Shown here: one piece after another, positions 34,301 through 46,469 of the stretch
Numbering within the stretch: position 1 is the first letter of the stretch
Layout of the letters: each line of letters starts with the position of its first letter
DNA from: Blasia pusilla
Lineage: Eukaryota > Marchantiophyta > Marchantiopsida > Blasiales
NCBI GenBank assembly: GCA_050084515.1
Contig: CM114272.1
Coordinates: 17,484,001-17,548,000, forward strand
Reading direction: 5' to 3'
Length of the DNA stretch: 64,000 nt
Made by a program: the position numbers and the translations under genes
Notes under the pieces: generated by a model
The model's input: only the letters and a program-made list of their open reading frames with translations
What the model was told of the DNA's origin: nothing
Database searches by the model: none

Positions 34301-37300
34301 TCTCAACAGTGCCAATTGGCAAGCCTAACATAATCTGCCAAATATCTTATTTAAAGTTGACACAGAACAAGTATCAGACACCAAATGTAGGAATTACAAG
34401 ACTTACCAAAGATTTGTCTGCCATCATCTTCCGCATTGAATAAGCCAATCTGTTGGGAAGGAGGCAATTGGAAAAGCCCCATCACAAACATCAACAAAAC
34501 TACTGAAGCCACACAGGTCGTCCTTGACAGAACTAAACTCTGGCACTGCCAAAACTTAGTCCAATGCGGCAATTCCAGTTCCTAAGCATCAACGAAGTAA
34601 TCCACACAAACCCATGATACTCGAATAAAAAGATGCAACACACTGTAGAGGGAAATGACCATAAGTGCATGAAAAGTAGTGACGACACAAGATTCTTCAA
34701 ACGCTTTTGATCAGGTACATACGTGAGTGTCACAGCCAACGGAAGGCCCTCAGGCACAGCCACCACCACAATCGTAACCTACAACCCACAAAGTCAACCC
34801 ACTTACAGATCCATTTCCAAAGCAGTGCCTGCTGAGACTTCACAACCAAATGTACTGAGTCAAGGAATAGTCTAAAAGCTGGTTGACTATCTCAGCTTCA
34901 GAAACTGAGACAACGCCTTACCGCAATGGAGAAAATTTCAACAACCCGCTCAATAACATGTGAAGCTTTGGTGCTCGAAGTGTAATCTGAGGCGAAAAAG
35001 CTGATATCAAAGACCATTATCAGATGATGTGTTAGTGCTCCATAACTTGTCTTCTCCAGCTCACGACATTTCTATCAACTAGATGCTGCCAAGTTATTTC
35101 TTTAAGTCAGAAAGTCAGCTGTAAAAGAGAATCAGTTGATGGCATAAAGATATACCGGATAAAGAGGATGAAGAACACAAGGACAGCAACTGATAGACCA
35201 ATTTGACCAATGAAGGTTGCAGCTCCATTGAGACGAACCTGCATTGTCAGCCCAATCCCAGACTGTCAATCATCTGTTCTCTACCATGCTTAATGACTGA
35301 ACATTACATACAGCGAAGAAGGTGAGATTTTCCATTGCCTGCAGTGGTGTCTCTTCTCCATTATCTTCTGTCAAGGTTGCCATGACTTGACCCCACTCGG
35401 TGTGGGTGCCAACAGATATCACCTACAAAAGGGAGGAAGGAATATTAAAACAAATGGTTTCAGATGGCAGTATACCCATCGACAAATACAAGAGGCAGTA
35501 TACCCATCGACAAATTGTCCCCTCTCTATACAACCATGGACTGCACCTATGGTCTAGCACCTCTAGTATGGGATCTGGTTTACACACCATCATTGTACCG
35601 TAACCATCCACCACCTTGCATCCCGACAACAAGAACGGATGTTGTGAATCCTTATGCACCTGCACAAGTCCAACACAGCATTTAATCACCAGTATACTCT
35701 CCATCCAAATTGGAAGGCTGATGCTTGCCTCTTCACATCTGATATTTCTGCCATGAATAAGCGACAAATAAGCTGCACACTCCCATTTCACCAAAAGACA
35801 ACCCACATTTTGGGCTAGGAATTGCTACTTACAGGCAAACTTTCACCAGTCATACTGGACTCATCTATTGTGAGAGACTGGCTAGATACCAGAAGTCCAT
35901 CAGCTGGCACCTGAAGCATCATAAAAAAAATCAACCTTGATCAAATTTGAGGTAATGACATTTACGAGTGAAACACCTCCACCTCATACTGTCTTCCTGA
36001 AGAGTCTTCACAATGTAGCTTCAAAAAAATACGCAATCTTCAAAACCTGTTTTGAGTGTATTCCTTACAGCATTCTAATCATAAAGATGAGAGCTCTTGT
36101 AAGAAGAAAGAGGCTCACCTGATCACCTATGTTCACTGGCACAATGTCACCAACAACTACGTCGAAGACAGATATCCTGCATCTCCTGCCTCCTCTGATG
36201 GCCTGCATCCAATGGGAAGGTGAGATAACAGGCTCTAGTGGTTTGCTTTAGAGATAGGAGGAATTGTCAGATTGACAGAAATTTCCATATCTGTGGTTCT
36301 AAAAAGTCCATGTGGACCTGCATTAGAATAACAGGGGTTGTATCAAGAAGAAACTTATGTAGGAACTCAATTTGAATCTATCGTAGGCAGAAGCCCATAT
36401 TTTCATCTAGCTTGATCACAGAAGAGAAGAATGCTTACCTCTATTTGTATGTTCTTTTTCACATCATTCAAACTGCGGAATTGCAGCGACTGTCTGTAGT
36501 CACTTGTTGCTGAAGTCAAGCAAAAAGAAGTCAGCAAAATTGAACTGGATCAAAATATTTGGAGAGGAGGGCTGACAGCAAGACTCTAAAATCAGATGTC
36601 ACAAAGACTCAATTTAAAAGTTTACTGCTTATCTGCATACTGAGTGGGTGCTTGCAGAGCTGCTGAACGAAATTAGGGGCGCAGCTACACTGGTATTTGC
36701 AAGGACTTAAGAACACCTAAAAATGGAACTTGACATGCAGAAATCAAATTACCCACCAGTAACAACAATAACAAGTAGAACTGCAACTCCAATGCTAACA
36801 CCATCATACCAGCCTTCTTTGGGACCCTGTATTCCAGACAAACTTGCTTGTCGGTAACTTCTCACAACTTGCATGGGAAGGGTGAAATAAACAAAAACGG
36901 AAAATGATGTTATCTCGATAAAATAACCATTGTGAAGATTCAACTTACTTCGACCCACATTCCAGTGGCAAATGACACAATTGCACATAACATCAAGATA
37001 ATCAAAGTCGTATCATGGCAAGCTTCCCAAACAAATACCTGACACAAACCACACAGCTAGTGTAAGTAACAGATGTCTGAATCCGGAATCCGCCACAAAA
37101 TTCCACTACACAATGTATATGTCAAAGAGGAAGGAAAACAATCACCAAACCATAACTACTCCACTAAATCATTCCTAATGTAATGGATTTTAGAAGGTGG
37201 GATGGATTCATGATGATGTCAGAATAATTAGGGACGCATCCTCACTCAAATACAAGATGCTACAAATACCGAAGGACATGTGCCGTACCCAAAATTTCTT

Positions 37301-39539
37301 CCCAGGTTTGCTTGGAATCTTGTTACTTCCAAAGGCAGCTCTTCGCTTCTCTACTGCAGTTACTTCATCATCTATCCCATGTTCAATATGAGTTCGCAGC
37401 AGCTTGGCAACAGACTCAATCTGCACAAACGTTTGCCAGTGGGATACTAAATATAATTTACTATGAATGTCCATACGATTGGCTTGTCATATAGACAACA
37501 GTTATGGTAAGAATCCCGTCACCTCCCATTATCCTCAAGGAACTACCGTCAACCAAATTTAGGAATTTTAAAATCAAATCACTATTCTGGCCTCTTCGCA
37601 TACTGTTGGTAAAGACGAATACTTGCGAGCAAGAATACTGACCCCTCCTCGGTCCTCCAGTAACTTTATCTGCTGGTCCTGCATGAGATGCACGAGCTGA
37701 CTTGTACCGATGCCAAAACCAGCGGGCAGGGGTCCCTCTACATGTGAGAAGAAAGACATTGTTAGATGACACTCTTCCAGGGAAGATTTCCACGGTATAC
37801 TGCGCACAATATACTTCAACAGCTCGATACAACTTTACTGTACACAGCATGAATACCTCAGGGCTACACCAAATGTAGGAGTCAGAAAACTCCATTCAAA
37901 ACTAGCGAAAGACAACCAACCAGGCTGAGGACTAACAGCCTCTGTAAAAATTTAGACTACGGTGCGCTAATGGACCAACGCTGCAATCTTAATAACCGTC
38001 CTCAATTTATTGACGATTGGCCCGCTGTGAACGCCTTCTTGTAGAGTGTCCAGTGCTGTACTGCTCTCGTCGCAACACTTGCTGCTCAGTTATGACAATG
38101 CTCAGGAGGCGGGGGAGGTTTTGCTGTGTTTACATTTCGACTGATTTTAATTTGATACATCGAATTAAATCCTTCATTCCTTTATGAGACACTTATAAAA
38201 CATTCAGAAGACCTACCTTTGCTCAATCTAGCCCCAGCTTCCTTGAAGCGTTGTACGGCCTGCAAGAAATAGAAGTTAGAACCATGAGATCAATACGTGC
38301 GTACATCCTCTCCCCATTTAACGTCGAGTGTCGCTAATTCACCTATGAAAGACCACGCGGATTTACAATGGTCCTCCAGGGTGGTTTACTCAGAGTTAAA
38401 TGTCCCAAACACAAGTCGAAACGCCTCGTTTGGGTAGCTGTTCGTCGGTTGGCAGGAACTTTACTGAGGTTTCTCAAGTCGAGAAAAAGGGTTCCAGTGG
38501 TCCCAGGCGGAGACTAACTTCAATTGCGTTGCAAACACCATATTGGATTGGTGCGGTGATCCCTGAGCACCTTGGACGCAATATTTGCCCATCTTATGTT
38601 ATTCATTTCTCTGCTAGCAAATTGCCGTCAGCGAATGCAAAGGGTAACGAAGACACCGTCGACGTAGAGGGTCGTGGTAAGAAACAAACTCAGACCTGCT
38701 ACTGAATATTTACAGAAGAGGGGAACTTTAGTCACTATAGAGTGTACCACCTGACAACATTTTGACATTGAGATACTGACCCGCAACGCATGAGTGACGG
38801 TTCTGAAGCGGCTAACAAGTTCGCCATTTTTCAATCCTTCGTCAGGACGAACGGCTTCCACGTTCTTCAAGTTCAAAGTGTATCGGAAGCGTCTTGACGC
38901 ATTAAGTGCCAAAGTCGCTTTCTGCAAAAAATTCACGAAGTCGGGAGATCAATGCTCTGTAGAAGATGGCATCTGCTATCTACGCCCGAAGGAAACATGG
39001 GAACAACGCTTACAGTTATATGAAATTAAATTGGGGATTCTTGTCCACTTTTCCAACCAGAGGTGAAGAAACGTGTACTCCTTCGTACCAGAGGCGGGGC
39101 ATGATGACCCATTGAGTTGCCAAAAAATTGAAAAGTCGCTTTAGAATCACAAACAGACAACCGGGATGCCAAACATTTCAAAGAAATTACTTTGAATTTA
39201 CCGGAGCAGTGAGTGGGACAAGAGGGGCAATTCTTGGAGCTTGGCCATTAAACATGATCTGTCTCAAAGTAATGGACAGCAGTCGGAGTCGTGCGCTTCA
39301 CATTCATCTACAACTGAACCCGACACCTCCCAGGACTAATCTCATGGTGAAAACCCAAAAGGAATAGCGCCCAAAAAGGACACCATTCAGCGGCATCGAA
39401 AACTCACCCTCCATTTCTTGAGCATCTCGAGCGATGGCTTGGGTGGAATGTGAAAGACATCATCCTCTTCTTCATCACTCCTGGTCCCACCGTCGTGGTT
39501 TTCATCTGCAGCTCCCCTTAGCGGAGAGGAACTGCTCAT
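28390..39539 (-). CDS. ACA: Autoinhibited P2B Ca2+-ATPase (ACA8/9/10 type)
   Basis: This is a calmodulin-regulated Ca2+ pump of 1052 residues that exports cytosolic Ca2+, probably at the plasma membrane. Its 32 exons are 39539-39408, 38921-38781, 38259-38217, 37737-37643, 37420-37289, 37038-36949, 36826-36757, 36509-36439, 36202-36119, 35910-35833, 35422-35339, 35238-35156, 35000-34922, 34778-34723, 34449-34407, 34202-34119, 33838-33701, 33569-33504, 33342-33247, 33035-32922, 32601-32431, 32118-32059, 31121-30972, 30853-30737, 30518-30420, 30286-30149, 29947-29847, 29686-29641, 29458-29324, 29095-28988, 28841-28750, 28552-28390. Phases fit and no stop interrupts. Motifs: N-terminal calmodulin/autoinhibitory ASRRFRYT (about 53), TGES (307), PEGLPLAV (403), phosphorylated Asp446 in DKTGTLT, KGAAE (566), TGDGTNDAP (747), [15 protein letters not shown] in TM6. 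The intron-rich structure matches the ACA8/9/10 branch. The stop is in-frame TAA at 28390-28392. Confidence 0.97.
31459..31480 (+). other. Helitron-like 5' end inside an ACA intron
   Basis: TCTATATTATTATAG preceded by A, in the intron between exons 22 and 23 (31122-32058). The match to the plant Helitron start is good. I could not find a hairpin plus CTRR end in the remaining intron, so an element is not proven. Confidence 0.35.
33946..34010 (-). pseudogene. Duplicated remnant of ACA exon 16 end within intron 16
   Basis: The 65-bp stretch resembles 34087-34157. That covers the last part of exon 16, encoding the CSDKTGTLT phosphorylation motif, plus its splice donor and the start of the intron. 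The shared order is atgcag, acaaaac/ataaaac, aactct, aataa, then gtcatga. The copy has lost the reading frame and donor, so it is not used. It records a local tandem duplication. Confidence 0.6.
35337..35338 (-). other. GC splice donor (GC-AG intron) after ACA exon 11
   Basis: Exon 11 must end ...ACACCACTGCAG to join exon 12 (GTTCGTCTCAATGG) and give the family-conserved ETPLQVRLNG. The next bases are GCAATG, not GT. No GT nearby keeps frame and homology. The acceptor is a normal AG at 35239-35240. Confidence 0.75.
35465..35516. repeat. Direct repeat inside ACA intron 10
   Basis: Two exact copies of a 22-bp word starting ggcagtatacccatcgac, separated by acaaga. It lies in the intron between exons 10 and 11. 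Confidence 0.8.
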
Positions 39540-40339
39540 CGTGCTAGAAAGATACGATAAATAGCTTGGAAACTGAAAGTGTTGTAGGACCTACACGCCT
39601 GACGATTTGTTCTGCTGCAGAAAGCTAATTCGGATGCGGAGCACAATCTGAGGTAAACACAAGCTCAATCACCCGGCGGACTCTGCAAGTCGAATTTCTA
39701 CAAAACGTCTAGGCGAGTGCACCGAAACTTTCGTCGCAAGAAATCGCCGTTGCTTGAACTTCTGCAGGGAATGTTGGAAACAAATATAACCCTAGCCAGA
39801 GTCTCCGTCGTGGGTTACACGATGTGCAATGTTTGGCCAGATTACATTTTCGACGCAGAGAGGAAACAATCCGAAACAGACTCCGGGCGTAGAAGTGTCA
39901 GCAAATGTTTGTACCACGCAGAGCAGGACGCAGATTCAAGCTTTCGTATGGTATGATTTCAAGCACCCTCCTTCCAGCTTTAGCTTACGGGCCGCATGTT
40001 CTCCCGAACCTCGCCTTGGCTGCCAAGTTAGCATGGGCACAGGTTTGCTCCGAGCATTGAATGATCGTCCTGGCATCCTCTTGTTTCACTAGCAATATTT
40101 GAAGCGCGTTAGAAAGCCGGAATACTTATGCCAAGTACATAAACCGTGCGGTCGGAATAGTGCTCAATAACAGTAGGAAATGATCGTAGTCAAGCGATAA
40201 TATCTTGTCGTATTATAGGCTTTGGATTTGGATAAAAAATATTAGTTTTGTGGTTTTTTTATAAGTATTTTTATTTCAAGTAAAGAAAGAGATCCAAAAT
40301 CCTAAATAATCATCCCATTCCCTAATTCCAAATAACTTA
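39540..40339. promoter_or_regulatory. 5' flank of ACA gene
   Basis: The segment lies upstream of the minus-strand start codon at 39537-39539 and should contain the promoter and 5' UTR. Short plus-strand frames (39717-40092) have no recognisable domain. I see no convincing TATA box, so the label rests on position. Confidence 0.3.
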
Positions 40340-40497
40340 TCTATATTATAAGAGGATGGTGTGAGAGAAACCTGTCCGTTCAAATCTCTTCTCCTATCTT
40401 AATTTAATTTAAGGAGAAATTAAATTAAAAGACCAAAGGCTTAAGGGATGAACAAAAATCCCCTCACCCATGCATGGCACGGGGATCATATTACTTG
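40340..40497 (+). mobile_element. Mini-Helitron, 158 bp
   Basis: Starts TCTATATTATAAG after A (40339). A terminal hairpin (arms atcccc at 40458-40463 and ggggat at 40481-40486, with the palindrome ccatgcatgg inside) is followed by catattaCTTG. The terminus departs from CTRR by one base. The 3' end is similar to that of the 2.7-kb Helitron (cccatgcat-gcacggg-atc-tta). This suggests one family with independently deleted members. Confidence 0.55.
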
Positions 40498-42694
40498 GTT
40501 TTATAAGAATGTTGTCCTCTCTCTTTAATGACCCTCGTAATAAGCATCCCAATCCTCCACTTCTTTAGGACACTACCAAATAAATCATTCCTTTTATGAC
40601 CACTTCCCCAATGTTTCAACGTCACCTCTTTCTCTCCACCAAATTTTACATCCACCAAAGTCTCAAACCTGGAGGGTACAACATACAAGTATGTGTCTTT
40701 TTTATCATATATTTTAATTTGAAAAGAAATTATAATATCTCTGATCGCATACTAATACAAACATTATAATAACATGAAAACGAGTAAGAGGAGGTGAAAT
40801 ATCAAGTTAGAATAGATATATGTAAGTAGTGCATGATTGCTAGCACAAGAAATGAAAGTGATGTAAGGGACAGTAAGGCAAAGTGTTATAAATGGGTTAA
40901 ATACCGAATGCCATAAATAAAGAGGTTGTTAGAGGGATATTGAATTTGGCCAAAAAGTGCTTTGTGCATATTGTCTAAGGAGGTGTAAAGAAGAATTAAT
41001 TGTTACTATGTTGTGTTGTTGATCCAAAGTGGAAACCCCTTGATGTAACTATGCACAAGTACCCCCACTTACATATCTATATCTTTAAACAAAAATTGTC
41101 AACATGATATGTTCAATCTATATACTAATGGGAGGATTGGGTTTTAGGGAACTTTCTTCTTGTGTTCATTCATATCTTTCAAAAAATGCATTTAACATTC
41201 GTCATCCATTTTAGTGCAAAAAAATGGTTGGGAGTTATTAAAAAGGGATTCTGCATCGTATGGGCCCTTAAAGACCTTGCTAGTCAAACAAAATAGTAAC
41301 ATACTATTTGTGACCCCTACTTATGGGCAAGGATTTTCGAGTTAGCTTCTATTGGCATATTATTTGCCCCTTTGTGCTAGTAACTCCACTCTCAGTGGAG
41401 AGCTCTCACAATATTTGATATCATATGGGAGATACATTTCCATCTGATTCATATGGAGATACATTTCAACTTGTTCTCGTGTGAATATTTCACCCATGTT
41501 TGTACTATCACCCTCATGTTTTACTTGAAGACTTCACCTTTGTGTTAAGATTGAGGATGACACTTAAGGAAGTTGAGGTGGTCCCTCACGTGGATACCCT
41601 CAATATCTTATGCCACTTCACATAAATCCTCTAGTGCTATCACCTCGCCTCTCAGAATCTTGAGAAGGGCGTCATGATGACCCTCTTGCCCCCTTGAATG
41701 ATCACTCTCAAATCCATAAGTAATCTCTAAGTCAGCCAAACTAATATGTGCAGCACCCAACCTACACACTCTCCCCTTTAGATGTGTACAACGTGACAAC
41801 AAGTGGCGCAATTCGACGTCACTCTATGTTGATCCATCCATCAATCATCAACATCAAACAACTTGCAACTTGGACATCCTACAAAGTTCTACGAAAGGGG
41901 ACCAAAGGTGTGACAAGATGCAAAAAAAGAGGCATCTCCTCCTCTATTAGGAAAAACTCTATGCTCCTAAAAGTTGGAGTGATTTTGCGATCAAGACGCC
42001 GCGGTGCAGCAATTGGCTGTGAATAGTGTCTGCATACATTATGACACTGTACTCAATTAACGCAATTAACTACCAATCCCTTAGTATAGCAAAGCAAAAC
42101 TTGGAGCTCAACCCCCATCAACCAAGTAGCTCCCTTCTTATCGTTGGTTGAACGGTAGACGATAGAGAGTGAATGGACAGTGAATGATGGAGAGTCTATG
42201 GATGGTGGACGTCATGCATGTGCGCACAAGGGCATGCATGACTTTAGATGCGTGCACACGGGTTCTATTTTAAAATTTTACTCAAAAAAATCTACCTTGG
42301 TTTCTCAATCCCACTATCCCCTTAAAAAAGGATAATTTTATTAAAAATTTCCCTAATTTAAACTCTTACTCCACTAACTTCCAAAATTTGAGCCCAACAT
42401 CCTACAAATAATTTTGTTCACTATATCCCCCTCTAAATAAGGACTTGTCACTTTCATCTCATTAAAAACCACCAGGATGTTTACTTTTCTAAGCCCCCCC
42501 CCCCCCCCAAATAGGAGCTATGCAAAAATTATGAATTTTTGAATTTTCTTCCTCACACACCGATTATGGCAGCCTCACAAGAATGGCCATCATTTAGCAA
42601 AATATGACAAAATAGGAAGCCACTTTAACAACAACATGTGTGATTCCCTTCTTTACATCTTCCCAAGATCAAGCATCAAGAATTTTGTTTGCTT
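40498..42694. other. Intergenic DNA, no gene recognised
   Basis: Mostly AT-rich. A Helitron-like start (TCTATATACTAATGG) occurs at 41117 without a matching 3' end. The minus-strand frame at 41608-41811 is open but unrecognised. A run of 15 C occurs at 42494-42508 and may be a sequencing weak point. Confidence 0.4.
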
Positions 42695-43310
42695 TGTCGT
42701 GCGCATACACATCACTACACAACATACATTGCTGGTCACATCCACACCACACAACATCGATCTTCCCCACACACGGGTAGATCCACACATGTACAAAATC
42801 AACTCATACATGTACATCGAGATCACCAAAAAAAAAGTAAAGAGTAGTAAAAATGGCACACCCGACCTAAAACTCCACTCCTCAATCTACATCCGCATAT
42901 CTAGCCTCATCCACCTTGTGTTATCAAGGAATCTAGACGTTAGCACCCAGTCCTAACTCACACACATGAGCAAGAATAGTACTCCAACATCCCAACATGA
43001 GAAAGATGGCTTGGGAAAGCCATCTTCCTCCCTTATATAGGGTTGGGAAGAGCCAAAAGGCTCTTCCTCTTAAAATAACTACCCTCCTCGTAACCTACGC
43101 ATAGGCTACCAAGGGCGGATGACCTACTCAATAAGTCATCCGACTATGAAAGATCTCAAGAGGAAAATTGTAGAAACGATGTTCCTGACACAACGGACCT
43201 ATCCTCAACCTCATCCGACATCTCGGGACAAAGTTACACTCAAGACAATCCGTTGGCTCATATGCCCTATCCACGATAGATCTCGACCTATCGGCTACTC
43301 AGATATGACA
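42695..43310 (-). repeat. 3' LTR of copy C (LTR subtype 2)
   Basis: A 616-bp LTR with termini TGTCGTGCGC and AGATATGACA, minus orientation. Read on the minus strand it carries the hairpin gaagagcc/ggctcttc, then a TATA box in a short palindrome (ccctatataaggg), then the hairpin agatggctt/aagccatct. This order marks a likely promoter core. Confidence 0.88.
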
Positions 43311-43312
43311 GT

Positions 43313-43451
43313 TGTCGTGTGCATACACATCGCTACACAACATACATCGTTGGTCACATTCAGACCACACAACACCGATCTTCCCCACACATGGGTAGAT
43401 CCACACATGTACATAAATCAACTCATACATATACATCAAGATCACACAACC
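43313..43451 (-). repeat. Extra 139-bp copy of the LTR 3' end
   Basis: Matches the terminal part of the adjacent LTR (42695-42833) and is separated from it by two bases. On the internal side it abuts a purine tract (complement of gccccctag, 43452-43460). It also matches 47964-48102 in inverted orientation. Confidence 0.85.
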
Positions 43452-43551
43452 GCCCCCTAGCTCGTGCAGTTGGATCCCCCCAACTCCAGATAGAAAATAT
43501 CACATCTCTTTGACATGACCTACTATCCTATACACATCTCGGACATATCCA

Positions 43552-44870
43552 TTATCCCGTGGGAACTACATAAAGAGGGGTGGGGAGGGAGGTCAAACAT
43601 GACATATGCCACCCTCGAGAAAAACCATCACATACCAACATGGTGGTTGCACCCCTCACAGATCCGCACAACATACACCTCAAGCTTGCACGTACCACTA
43701 CCAAACTCGGATCCACTATCTCGTCCACGTTTGAAAAGTGACATGGCGCACAGTTGCGCCCATGATCCTTCCAAACCATACCATCCCGTCTCTCCAACAT
43801 GAGGACTCCGGTTGGTAATACCTTGCGCATACATAGGATAGTGTGTCTTGCAGTGACATCTAGCGGCATGGATGCCGCTTGCTGTAAATACACATAATCT
43901 CCATGATGAAACCTCCTAATCTCTGGACAATATCCTCCTCCACGAATCTTCGCGTACCTCAATGTATCCCTATAGTGAGCAATAGCTAAGTTCTCAAAGG
44001 CCATGGGCATAACTCTATGAAAAATCTCCGCCGTCTAAGAACATGCTTGTAACCACACATTTGGATCATTAAGATCTAACACCTCCGCCATGTCACGTCG
44101 AATAGTTGCAAGTAAGTCTGGCTTTCTCCCAAAGAGCAAAAAGTATGGTGAAAATGATGCCAATGATGCCTGCCAACTAAAGCGATAACCCATAGCCAAC
44201 CATGGCAATTGTAGGTCCCACTCCCTTAATTATCCCCGCTGCAAGCCATACTTGCGCAATCCTCTCTTCACCGTCTATACTACTCTCTCCGCCAACCCAT
44301 CTGCCTCAGGATCTCTCGATGTGGTGCGATGATCTATCAGCGCCTAATCACACAACGCTTGAAACTCTTCCTTGAACTGAGTACCCTAATCAGTCAATAA
44401 CTCAACGGGTGCACCAAAGTGACTAAGCACACGATCTAGAAACGCATAAGCTGTTCCCTTTCTCACCTTGTCCGATAGTGCCACAAACTCTACCCACCTT
44501 GAGAAATGCTCCACCATGACCAACACACACTTGTGATGACGCCCCGTCAATGGCAAAAGTCTCGTGAAGTCTAAACTCCACCGATAACCTAAACCCATAA
44601 TCGGAAAAGGATGTAACTACGGAGTGGGAGCATTGAAGGATGCTCGCACTCGATCACATACCATACATCTAGCCACAAACTGTTGTACCCCAATATGCAC
44701 GCTGCGCCACCAATACTGAACCCGGAGTAAGCTGTAAGAATGCTTTACTCCAAAATGCCCCAACTCCTCATGGCCATGTCGCACTACATGTGCTCGTTGG
44801 GAAGGATGAGGCACCTCTTGTATCCTACCATCTCCCCATACCCGCAAAATGTGAGTCCCCTCCCACATGA
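43552..44870 (-). pseudogene. Integrase and C-terminal PHD finger, copy C
   Basis: The zinc module is visible (HEELGHFG, then CMVCDRV) at 44870-44640. The core follows at 44598-44250: WSLDFTRLLPL supplies the first Asp, LLTD the second, directly followed by a stop, and GLAERVV the Glu. The tail at 44010-43552 (RRFHHGDYVYLQQ) runs into LRCMLCG and CDGFSRGWHMSC. One zinc ligand of the PHD finger is Phe instead of Cys, and the last Cys pair is lost by a frameshift. Compared with copy A, this copy keeps the VRKGTAYAFLDR segment of the core. Confidence 0.9.
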
Positions 44871-45199
44871 ACCTCCTGGCTTTCCATAGGATCGATCCCG
44901 CTCCCTAGCAAACACTGTGCTCGCTATGACGCCAATACGCAAGAACTCCACAACCTCCATATCGTCATGGATATCAGGACCACTTGTTACCTCCTCATTG
45001 ACCTCTGGATCCAAAGACTCATCATTCAACCCCACCACTAGAGTCACCACATTTGACTGACCTGCCATAGTCAACCAACAAAGATAGGCAAGTGCATGCC
45101 AACCGGGCACCATCTCCTCATCACTCTCTCCGTGCCATCGAGCTTCTGCATCATCTCTCTAACTCGGACATGGGTTATGACTCAATCCATCCGCATCCT

Positions 45200-46240
45200 C
45201 ATTCAGCCAACCTGGCCTGTGAACCACCTCAAACTCATACTCTTGTAGTAATAGAGACCACCTGGCAAGCTTTCCCGTAAGCTTGTCGGACTCCATCAAC
45301 CACGTTAAATGACTGATGATCAGTGATAAGTGTGAAAGGGTTTCCGAATAAATAGCACCTGAAATGTGCCACAGCCCACACTACAGCCAAGCACTCTCCC
45401 TCGTAGGAGTTGTACTTTGCCTCTGCAATGTTGTTCGATCCGCTCGTGTAAGCCACAATGAACTCCCTCTCCTCGTCATCCCTGTGAGTACGCACTGCTC
45501 CTAGATCCAACATGCTCCAATCCGTATGTACCTAGAATGGGCGACCCCTAATCGAGGTTTGTAAAATGGATAAGGACAACAACCTGTCCTTGAGCTACTG
45601 AAATGCTCGCTCTTGATCATCTCCCCACAACCAAACTTGATCAAGTCTTGTTAACAAGCTCAAAGACCTCTGCGATCGCACTAAAAACCTTGACATATCG
45701 TCGATAGAAGTTTGCTAGTCCCATAAATGCTTGAACTCGACTCACATCTGTAGGGCGTGGAATTTGTGCAATAGTCTCTACCTTCATTTGCTAAACACCT
45801 AACCCACTCGGGTATATGGTGTGTCCCAAGTACCCAATCTGCTCTTGAAAGAATCTCCACTTTCCTGGATGTAACTTTGGTCCATGTACCTACAATTGCC
45901 GAAACACCTCCTCCAAGTGTCGCTCATGCTCCTCAACCGTGGAACTCAAGATAAGAATATCATCTATGTAACACCGTATAAAATCCAAGCTATGATCCTA
46001 TCCATCACTCTCTGAAACTCTGCAGGCGCGTTCTTCAACCCAAATGGTAAGAATCGCCAATAATACAAGCAATTGCACCTAAACCGATCTATCCTCCAGA
46101 ATGTTGTCTTCTCCCTGTCCTCCAATCTGATAGGAAGCTGATGATAGCCAACACGGAGATCTAAAGTACTGAAGAAGGCATGAAGGCTCGCTCCATATCG
46201 GAATACCTATAGGATTGACGAAAGATTGGTGTATCACTAG
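45200..46240 (-). pseudogene. Reverse transcriptase and RNase H, copy C
   Basis: After the DNMT segment the frame picks up TPIFRQSYRYSDMERAF, the conserved start of this reverse transcriptase family. A deletion then removes the fingers region. Reading resumes at FSTLDLRVGYHQLP, and RFLPFGLKNAPAEFQRVMD follows. The catalytic CYIDDILIL is intact near 45955-45975. The thumb (SRVQAFMGLANFYRRYVK) and RNase H (LDLGAVRTHRDDEER, YEGECLAVVWAVAHF) are next. Stops and shifts interrupt it repeatedly. Confidence 0.88.
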
Positions 46241-46469
46241 CCTACTCAATCCTTATCCCGAGACCCTTCAGCGTACCCAAGTCTCTCATACTGAAGGCAA
46301 AACAACATGTGCTTCTGTGGCCGCCTTCGCACTCTCCACTCAAATGACATCCCAAGAAGTCCATGGGTGCCTATCTCTCCTCGTTCCGCCCTCAACCAAT
46401 GCCTGTATAGACCCTGTAGGCAATGCTCCAACTCGTGGATGTGACGGCATGGATGACACTCACATCCAT

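Noticed and set aside
42494-42508. Run of 15 C as a functional element
   Set aside because: A homopolymer in AT-rich intergenic DNA is more likely replication slippage or a sequencing artefact.
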